DNA from: DATEOR01 sp963841425
Lineage (GTDB): Bacteria; Actinomycetota; Thermoleophilia; Gaiellales; Gaiellaceae
Length of the DNA: 64,000 nt
NCBI GenBank assembly: GCA_963841425.1
Contig: CAWJCL010000001.1
Location: 310,001-374,000 of the forward strand
Direction: 5' to 3'
Under the pieces are notes generated by a model, which saw only the letters and a program-made list of their open reading frames with translations, was not told where the DNA came from and did not search any database. A program made the translations under genes and the position numbers. The number at the start of each line of letters is the position of its first letter. The stretch's first letter is position 1. This document shows, one piece after another, positions 58,437-64,000 of the stretch.

Positions 58437-59980
58437 GCGAGCTCACCCACTTCGGCCTCCACAGCGGCCACGAGCTCCCCGGCGCGGAGTGCCTCCGCGA
58501 CGCGCTCGATGTCCGGCGCGAGCGACCGGTCCTCCATGACCGTCGGCGAGACCGAGCGGACGAAGTCGTGCGCGGCACGCGCGCCGGCCCCGGGCTCCAG
58601 CGGGGCGAGGAACTCGACGCCCTGGGCGGCGGCGAGAAGCTCGATCGCAAGCGCGCGCTCCACGTTCCCGAGCACGACCCAGCATTTGAGCGCCGCGGCG
58701 TTCCCCATCGAGACGTGATCCTCCTGGCCCGCGCTGGTCGGAATGGAGTCCACTGAGGCGGGGTGACAGAGCACCTTGTTCTCGCTGACGAGCGCGGCGG
58801 CCACGTACTGCGGGATCATGAACCCGGAGTTGAGCCCGCCGTCGTGGGTGAGGAAGGCGGGCAGCCCGTCGGAGAGCGACGGGTTGACGAGCCGCTCGAC
58901 GCGGCGCTCCGAGATGGACGCCAGCTCGGCCACCGCCAGGGCCATGCAGTCGAGCGCGAGCGCGACGGGCTGGCCGTGGAAGTTGCCGTTCGAGACGAGC
59001 TCTCCCCTGTCGACGAGGACGAGAGGGTTGTCCGTCGCAGCGTTGACCTCGACGGCGACCGTCTGCTCGACGTAGGAGAGGAGGTCGCGGCTCGCGCCGT
59101 GCACCTGCGGCGCGCAGCGAAGCGAGTAGGCGTCTTGCACCTTGTCGCACCAGCGATGCGCCTCGATGATCGCCGAGCCCTCGAGTAGGCGGAGGACGTT
59201 GGCGGCGGACGCCGCCTGGCCCGCGAGCGGGCGGAGCGCCTGGATCTCCGGCATGAAGCTGACGCGCGAGCCCTGCAGCGCCTCGAGGGAAAGCGCGCAC
59301 GCAATGTCCGCGGTCTTGGCGATCCGGCGGGCGCGGACGAGCCCGAGCGCGCCGACTGCGCCCATGAACTGCGTCCCGTTGACTAGCGAGAGCCCCTCCT
59401 TCGCCTGCAGGCGGACCGGCTCGAGTCCGGCGCGAGCGAGGGCGTCCGCCCCAGGAAGAAGCTCGTCCTCGTAGGTGGCCGAACCCTCACCCACGAGGGG
59501 GAGCGCGAGATGGGCGAGCGGCGCGAGATCTCCTGACGCGCCGACCGAGCCGCGGCTCGGCACGACGGGCAGCACTCCCTTGTTCAGGCAGTCGAGGAGG
59601 AGCTCGACCGTTTCGACGCGGGCGCCCGAGAAGCCTTTCGCGAGCGCGTTCGCGCGCAGCACCATCGCGGCGCGCACGACCTCGTCCGGGTACGGCTCCC
59701 CCACCCCGCACGCGTGGCTGCGCAGGAGTCGGAGCTGGAGCTCCTCGGAGAGCTCCGGCGGAATCGCCTTCGAGACGAAGCGGCCGAAGCCCGTGTTGAT
59801 GCCGTAGGTGTGCTCGCCCGAGGCCTCCGAGACGGCACGGTCGACGAGCTCACGGGCGGCGGCCATCCGCGAACGCCCGTTGTCTGAGAGGGCGGCGGGG
59901 GCCTGCTCGACCGCGACCGACCAGACCTCGTCGATCGTGAGATCGTCCCCGTTCAGGAGCACTGCGGTGGCAACCGCCAT
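58433..59980 (-). CDS. hutH: Histidine ammonia-lyase
   Basis: HutH removes ammonia from histidine to form urocanate. The 515-residue protein has TYGINTGFGRFVS with the tyrosine loop, the self-forming MIO triad Ala-Ser-Gly in RGSVGASGDLAPLAHLAL near residue 142, and KEGLSLVNGTQFM. SNGNFHGQPVALALD and TSAGQEDHVSMG complete it. ATG 59980 is eight bases after TAGACT (59994-59989), a leaderless start that heads the hut operon. Confidence 0.97.
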   Translation of the reverse strand: MAVATAVLLNGDDLTIDEVWSVAVEQAPAALSDNGRSRMAAARELVDRAVSEASGEHTYGINTGFGRFVSKAIPPELSEELQLRLLRSHACGVGEPYPDEVVRAAMVLRANALAKGFSGARVETVELLLDCLNKGVLPVVPSRGSVGASGDLAPLAHLALPLVGEGSATYEDELLPGADALARAGLEPVRLQAKEGLSLVNGTQFMGAVGALGLVRARRIAKTADIACALSLEALQGSRVSFMPEIQALRPLAGQAASAANVLRLLEGSAIIEAHRWCDKVQDAYSLRCAPQVHGASRDLLSYVEQTVAVEVNAATDNPLVLVDRGELVSNGNFHGQPVALALDCMALAVAELASISERRVERLVNPSLSDGLPAFLTHDGGLNSGFMIPQYVAAALVSENKVLCHPASVDSIPTSAGQEDHVSMGNAAALKCWVVLGNVERALAIELLAAAQGVEFLAPLEPGAGARAAHDFVRSVSPTVMEDRSLAPDIERVAEALRAGELVAAVEAEVGELA

Positions 59981-59988
59981 CGCGGCCA

Positions 59989-59994
59989 AGTCTA
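59989..59994 (-). promoter_or_regulatory. Leaderless -10 box of the hut operon
   Basis: TAGACT on the minus strand ends eight bases before the hutH ATG. The gap to the divergent M55 gene is 57 bases. I see no HutC-type operator. Confidence 0.45.
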
Positions 59995-60037
59995 GATCGC
60001 GCGGGGCCCGGGGTTCCGGGCCCGGGAAGGAGGACGG

Positions 60038-60853
60038 ATGCGAGTTCATGTGATCAGCGACATCGAAGGGGTCTCGGGCGTCGTCAAGTCCGAGCAGGGC
60101 GACGGCGGCGAGTCCCTCTTCGAGGAGGCGCGGCGCTTGTACACGGAGGAGATCAACGCAGCGATCCGGGGAGCCTGCGCGGCGGGCGCGACCGAGGTGG
60201 TCGTGATGGACTGCCACGGCGCGGGGAAGGGCTGGGATTTCAACTCCCTCCTGCCCGAGGCGCTCGACCCTCGCTGCGAATGGGTCGTCCAGAACGAATG
60301 GACGGAGTACACGGGCTTCCTCGAGGAGGGATGCGACGCAGCGCTCTTCATCGGGATGCACGCGCGGGCGGGCGTCGCCGACGGCGTCCTCAACCACACG
60401 ATCTCGGGCTCCGACATCTTCGAGCTCCGCTTCAACGGCACCCCCGTCGGCGAGACCGGGATCAACGCTGCGCTCTGCGGCACCTTCGGCTGCCCGGTGC
60501 TGCTCGTGACGGGGGACGACGCCGTGTCCCGCGAGGGCCGCGAGCTTCTCGGCGATGGGCTCACCACCGTCGCCGTCAAGCAAGGGCTCGGACGCAACAG
60601 TGCGCGGAACATCGCACCCCGGCGCGCACGCGAGATGATCGAGGACGGCGCAAAGCGGGCACTTGCAGACCTGACTGCAGTGGCGCCTTACGACCCTGGA
60701 CATCCCTGCGAGATCGAGGTCGACCTGATGGGGTCGCACCTCGTCGAGCCCTACCGCTTCCGTCACGGCATCGAGGTCCTGAACGGGCGCCGCCTCGTCT
60801 CGAAGGCCGATGACTGGTGGACGGCCTGGAGGCAGTTCTGGCCGATGCCCTAA
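60038..60853 (+). CDS. dppA: D-aminopeptidase, M55 family (DppA-like)
   Basis: M55 enzymes are two-zinc peptidases acting on D-amino-acid peptides, such as those from cell-wall turnover. The 271-residue protein has VISDIEGVSGVV, VVMDCHGAGKGWDF, FIGMHARAG, NHTISGSD and GETGINAALCGTFG, carrying all metal ligands. The gene has a strong Shine-Dalgarno, AAGGAGG (60027-60033), four bases before the ATG, in contrast to most genes here. It is divergent from hutH and overlaps the MFS gene by 37 bases. Confidence 0.93.
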   Translation: MRVHVISDIEGVSGVVKSEQGDGGESLFEEARRLYTEEINAAIRGACAAGATEVVVMDCHGAGKGWDFNSLLPEALDPRCEWVVQNEWTEYTGFLEEGCDAALFIGMHARAGVADGVLNHTISGSDIFELRFNGTPVGETGINAALCGTFGCPVLLVTGDDAVSREGRELLGDGLTTVAVKQGLGRNSARNIAPRRAREMIEDGAKRALADLTAVAPYDPGHPCEIEVDLMGSHLVEPYRFRHGIEVLNGRRLVSKADDWWTAWRQFWPMP

Positions 60854-62142
60854 CCGCCGATCCCGAGGAATCGCTCCCGCACGCCGATCGGGAGCCGTCC
60901 AAGGGCGCCCTCCTCCTCCTTCGCAGGAGGGACTTCCGCCTGACGTACGCGGCGATCGCGACCAGCGAGCTCGGCGACGCGTTCCAGTACATCGCGCTCA
61001 TGTGGTTCGCGCTCGAGGTCGCGGGGCCGGCCGGCGTTCTCGTCGTCCGGCTCGCAGACAGCATCCCGGCGCTCCTCTTCGGCCTCCACGGGGGCCTCCT
61101 CGCCGACCGGCTCGAGAGGCGACGGACGATGATCGCGGCCGACCTCTTCCGCGGTGCCGTCCTGGTCCCGGTCGCAATCGCCGGGCTCGCCGGCAATCTC
61201 CCACTCTGGGGGCTCGTGCTGGCGGCCTTCCTTCTCACCGCCGCGACGAGCTACTTCGACCCGGCCTACGGCGCTCTTCTCCCCGCACTCGTTAGCCGCG
61301 CCCGGGTCCAGGAGGCAAACGCGCTGGTGCGCGCCAGTGCAGATGCCATCAGCGTCGGCGGCTGGGCCTTGGCCGCGGGCCTCCTCCTCTTCATGCCGTT
61401 GAGCGTGCTCTTCGCCATCAACGCCGCCACCTTCTTCGTTTCGGCGGCGCTCATCTCGCGAATCCACCCGCGACCCGCCCCGAGCGCCGTAGAGGGAACC
61501 GCGTGGACGCAGGTCAAGGAGGGCATGAACGCTCTCGCCCTCCTGCCGGTCCTCGCGGTGGCCGTAGCCGCACTGGGGGTCGCGGTCACGATCGAGTCCG
61601 GCGCGTGGATGGTCGGTGTGCCCGAGCTCGTCCGGAGCGAGCTCGCACACGGGCCAGGCGGCTTCTCGCTCGTGATGGTCGGTTATGCGGCCGGGTCGAT
61701 TTCCGGCGGCATCTATCTGGCCCGCCATCCCGTGAGGCGCAAGGCCTATGCGAGCCTTCTCGCCTGGACGCTCTACCTGCCTGCCTACCTCCTCATGGGG
61801 CTCGCAGGCACGCTCACGGTCGCGATCCTCGGCGCGCTCTGCGCCGGAGTCGGACAGGGCTCGTCCATCGTCCTGCTCAACTCGGCCGCGCAGGAGCAGG
61901 TCCCGGACCGGGTGCTCGGCCGAGTGATGGGGCTGATCAGTCTCGTCCATCGCGGCGCGCATGCGACCGGGCTGATCTTCGTGTCGCCCCTCTTCGCGTT
62001 CTTCTCGCCCAGGCCGATCTTCGTTGCGGCGGCCCTGGCCGGCCCGCTCGTCGGCATCGGCGGAGCGGCCTCCGCGCTCGTGCTCAGTGGTCGAGGAGCC
62101 GGAGCTCCAGGACACGGCGCGAGTCGAAGCCCTCGATCCTGA
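60817..62142 (+). CDS. MFS transporter
   Basis: The 441-residue protein has about 11-12 hydrophobic segments and the MFS loop LHGGLLADRLERRRTMIAADLFRG between helices 2 and 3. The layout (RDFRLTYAAIATSELGDAFQYIALMWFAL, QEQVPDRVLGRVMGL) is that of the MFS_3/enterobactin-exporter-like family of drug or metabolite exporters. The substrate is unknown. GTG 60817 overlaps the M55 peptidase gene by 37 bases, so co-expression is likely. Its last 59 bases overlap the convergent ftcD gene. Confidence 0.88.
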   Translation: MDGLEAVLADALTADPEESLPHADREPSKGALLLLRRRDFRLTYAAIATSELGDAFQYIALMWFALEVAGPAGVLVVRLADSIPALLFGLHGGLLADRLERRRTMIAADLFRGAVLVPVAIAGLAGNLPLWGLVLAAFLLTAATSYFDPAYGALLPALVSRARVQEANALVRASADAISVGGWALAAGLLLFMPLSVLFAINAATFFVSAALISRIHPRPAPSAVEGTAWTQVKEGMNALALLPVLAVAVAALGVAVTIESGAWMVGVPELVRSELAHGPGGFSLVMVGYAAGSISGGIYLARHPVRRKAYASLLAWTLYLPAYLLMGLAGTLTVAILGALCAGVGQGSSIVLLNSAAQEQVPDRVLGRVMGLISLVHRGAHATGLIFVSPLFAFFSPRPIFVAAALAGPLVGIGGAASALVLSGRGAGAPGHGASRSPRS

Positions 62143-62971
62143 GCAGGCTGCCCGCGGCCTCCACGGCGGCGCCGGCCGGCATCAGTCCCACGAGCTCGCT
62201 GCCCGCGACCTCGGCTCCGCGGGCCTCCGCCTCGGCAACGATCGTGGCCACGATCGCGTGCAGGGCGGCCGCCTCCCAGTCGGTCACGTTCATGCTCACC
62301 TGCACGAGCCCGGCCCTCGGCAGGTCGAGTCCGAGCGCGCGCACGCCTGGGAAGCCCCCGTCGCGCTCGCGGACGAGGGCGGCGATCTCGCGCGCAGTCT
62401 CCACGGTCGCGCCGCGCAGGTTGACGTTGAAGGCGATCAGCGGCCGCCGAACACCGATGAGGACCCCGCCCGCACTTGGATGGAGGGTGGCCGGCCCGCG
62501 GTCGGGTGCGAGCTCGCCCGAGTCGATCCGGCGTTGCAGCTCGTCCGGACCTCCGCGCCGGAAGAACGCGGGCTCGCGGCGATCCTCCGTCAGGCGTCCG
62601 TAGAAGAAGACCGGGAGCCCGAGGTCGCCTCCCACCCGCTCGGCGAGGTCGAGAGCCGCGGCGCGCGCCGCGGGCTCGTCCTCGGGCAGAAGCGGCACGA
62701 GCGGGACGACGTCGGCAGCCCCGATCCGCGGGTGTGCTCCCTCGTGGCGGCGCAGGTCGATCCGTCCGGCAGCCGCCGAGATCCCGGCGGTGAGCGTCTC
62801 GATCAGGTCGTCTCCGGACCCGACCACGGTGAAGACCGAGCGATGATGGTCCCAGTCGCTGTGGACGTCGAGGAGCCGGGCAGGCTGAGAGAGCGCGCGC
62901 TCGAGGGCGGCGATCGCGTCCGGGTCTCTCCCTTCCGAGAAATTGGGCACCGATTCGAGCGGTAAGGCCAC
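62084..62971 (-). CDS. ftcD: Glutamate formimidoyltransferase
   Basis: FtcD moves the formimino group of formiminoglutamate to tetrahydrofolate, the last step after HutI. The 295-residue protein has ESVPNFSEGRDPDAI, DWDHHRSVFTVVG, RRHEGAHPRIGAADVVPLVPL with the active histidine, and LIAFNVNLRG. The cyclodeaminase half found in animals is absent and is not seen in the window. GTG 62971 is six bases after TATCCT (62983-62978). Its 3' end overlaps the MFS gene. Confidence 0.93.
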   Translation of the reverse strand: MALPLESVPNFSEGRDPDAIAALERALSQPARLLDVHSDWDHHRSVFTVVGSGDDLIETLTAGISAAAGRIDLRRHEGAHPRIGAADVVPLVPLLPEDEPAARAAALDLAERVGGDLGLPVFFYGRLTEDRREPAFFRRGGPDELQRRIDSGELAPDRGPATLHPSAGGVLIGVRRPLIAFNVNLRGATVETAREIAALVRERDGGFPGVRALGLDLPRAGLVQVSMNVTDWEAAALHAIVATIVAEAEARGAEVAGSELVGLMPAGAAVEAAGSLLRIEGFDSRRVLELRLLDH

Positions 62972-62977
62972 GGGTGC

Positions 62978-62983
62978 AGGATA
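62978..62983 (-). promoter_or_regulatory. Leaderless -10 box of ftcD
   Basis: TATCCT on the minus strand ends six bases before GTG 62971. TACACT on the plus strand (63007-63012) is the likely -10 box of the divergent ABC gene. Confidence 0.4.
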
Positions 62984-63028
62984 AAAGGGCCCGGGAAGGG
63001 CGTCGATACACTCGGCGTTAGGTCACCC

Positions 63029-64000
63029 GTGGACGTAGAGAAGCACCCGAACCTGCACACGTTCGCCCGTTTGCTCGGGTTTCTGCGCCCCTATCGCTGG
63101 TCACTCTTTATCTCGATCGTCCTTGCCGCGATGTCGCAAGCAGCGGCGATCGCGCTCGTTCGCATCAGCCAGAGCGTCATCGACCTCGCGATCGAGCCTC
63201 GCGACGAGCAGATGCTCTGGGAGCTGGTCGCGCTCATCGCCGTGATCGGCCTCGTGAAGGCGCTGCTCATGGTCGGCCGGCGGTTCATCTCCGGACGGCA
63301 GGCGCTCGGCGTCGAGTTCGACATGCGAAACGCGATGTACGCGCACCTCCTGCGCCTCTCCTTCGGCTTCTACGACCGGAACCAAACCGGGCAGCTGATG
63401 TCGAGGGCGACGGTCGACCTGCAGTCGGTGCGCTTTTTCCTCGGATACGGCCTGATCTTCTTCTTCCAGCACGTGCTCACGATCGTCGGGGTCACCGCGA
63501 TCATGCTCTGGACGGACTGGCGCCTCGCGCTCGTCGCGCTGGCGATCACGCCGTTCGTCGTCGCGCTCGCGTACCGGTACTCGAAAGTCTCCCATCCGGT
63601 GCTCCGCGACGTCCAGCAGAAGTTGGCCGACGTCGCCACCGTCGCGGAGGAGAACATCGTCGGCGTCCACGTCGTGAAGTCGTTCGCCCAGGAGGAGCAG
63701 GAGCAGGCGAAGTTCCAGCGGCGCTCCAACGCGGTCTTCGAGCAGACGGTGCTCGCGAACCGGCAGCGCTCCCTGTACGTGCCGCTCCTGAGCTTCGTTC
63801 CGCTCCTCGCCCAAGCCGGGATCCTCTTGGTCGGAGGCTGGATGGTGACGCACGGGAGCCTCACCGTCGGCCAGTTCTTCGCCTTCAACCTCTACGTGAC
63901 GATGCTGATCCTGCCGCTGCGGATGCTCGGCATGTGGATCGGGCAATCGCAGCGCGCGACCGCGTCCGGCGAGCGCATCTTCCAGGTGCTCGACGAGCCC
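63029..64000 (+). CDS. ABC exporter, transmembrane domain (3' end outside window)
   Basis: The open frame runs to the window end. Its 324 residues cover an ABCB-type transmembrane domain: FLRPYRWSLFISIVLAA, DMRNAMYAHLLRLSFGFYDRNQTGQLMSRATVDLQSVRFFLGYG, and EENIVGVHVVKSFAQEEQEQAKF, the intracellular coupling helix region. ASGERIFQVLDEP marks the linker before the ATPase domain, which must follow. Such half-exporters work as dimers, often with an adjacent second gene. The substrate is unknown. GTG 63029 is the first start in frame with the family beginning. Confidence 0.9.
   Translation, partial: MDVEKHPNLHTFARLLGFLRPYRWSLFISIVLAAMSQAAAIALVRISQSVIDLAIEPRDEQMLWELVALIAVIGLVKALLMVGRRFISGRQALGVEFDMRNAMYAHLLRLSFGFYDRNQTGQLMSRATVDLQSVRFFLGYGLIFFFQHVLTIVGVTAIMLWTDWRLALVALAITPFVVALAYRYSKVSHPVLRDVQQKLADVATVAEENIVGVHVVKSFAQEEQEQAKFQRRSNAVFEQTVLANRQRSLYVPLLSFVPLLAQAGILLVGGWMVTHGSLTVGQFFAFNLYVTMLILPLRMLGMWIGQSQRATASGERIFQVLDEP

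Overview
The window is a gene-dense piece of a high-GC bacterial chromosome and carries no transposase, integrase, CRISPR array, rRNA or tRNA that I can see. The most likely source is an actinobacterium outside the classical Actinomycetia, probably class Thermoleophilia (inference). The tlyA-nadK-recN-steA-mctB-pyrG order is the one known from Mycobacterium, but glycyl-tRNA synthetase is the two-subunit GlyQ/GlyS type, which Mycobacterium and Streptomyces do not use. A DUF3866 protein, many GTG and TTG starts and mostly Shine-Dalgarno-less starts fit this. Nearly all genes from 5 to 60 kb lie on the minus strand in tight operons.

Layout. 0-5.3 kb: two VOC-type ring-cleaving dioxygenases, ComB, a rhomboid protease, a phospholipase-D-like protein and a secreted GH26-like glycosidase. 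5.3-18.3 kb: ppdK, a 29-aa micro-ORF, a DHFR-like reductase, then recO-glyQ-glyS-ppsR-small membrane protein, a glutaredoxin, an esterase, and deoB-deoA-mutM. 18.3-31 kb: ald; DUF3866; M20 peptidase; and tlyA-nadK-recN-steA-SRPBCC-mctB-(GT2/MraY fusion)-pyrG. 31-46 kb: the old 'aroC-aroKB-aroQ-pepQ-efp-acc-nusB-xseB-ispA' order shared with Bacillus, preceded by alaS-ruvX-mltG-aroE and by DUF948-antisigma-sigma. 46-55.5 kb: mnmA, lepB, an envelope cluster (RlpA-like, Pro/Glu-rich, DivIVA-like), MBL-hisS-aspS, a cupin and a methyltransferase. 55.5-64 kb: the histidine-degradation genes hutH-hutU-hutI with ftcD, an M55 D-aminopeptidase, an MFS carrier and the start of an ABC exporter.

How genes work together. 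PpsR is the regulator family of PpdK, and both lie here. AroE, AroKB, AroC and AroQ make up much of the shikimate pathway. HutH, HutU, HutI and FtcD take histidine to glutamate with transfer of the formimino group. SteA, MctB and the glycosyltransferase/MraY-like fusion form a cell-envelope block.

The most unusual signal is a 164-167 bp structured element present three times (23194-23357, 28670-28833, 30384-30550). It has an 18-position closing stem, an inner 10-bp stem and conserved internal loops, with compensatory base changes in both stems. Its G-U pairs work only if the plus strand is the RNA, which is antisense to the surrounding operons. I do not recognise it as a known RNA family. Other notable points are an AccB-type biotin carrier fused to a carboxyltransferase domain that has lost its active-site residues, an anti-sigma factor without its kinase residues, and very widespread leaderless promoters. 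Some of these promoters use the upstream stop codon as part of the -10 box.
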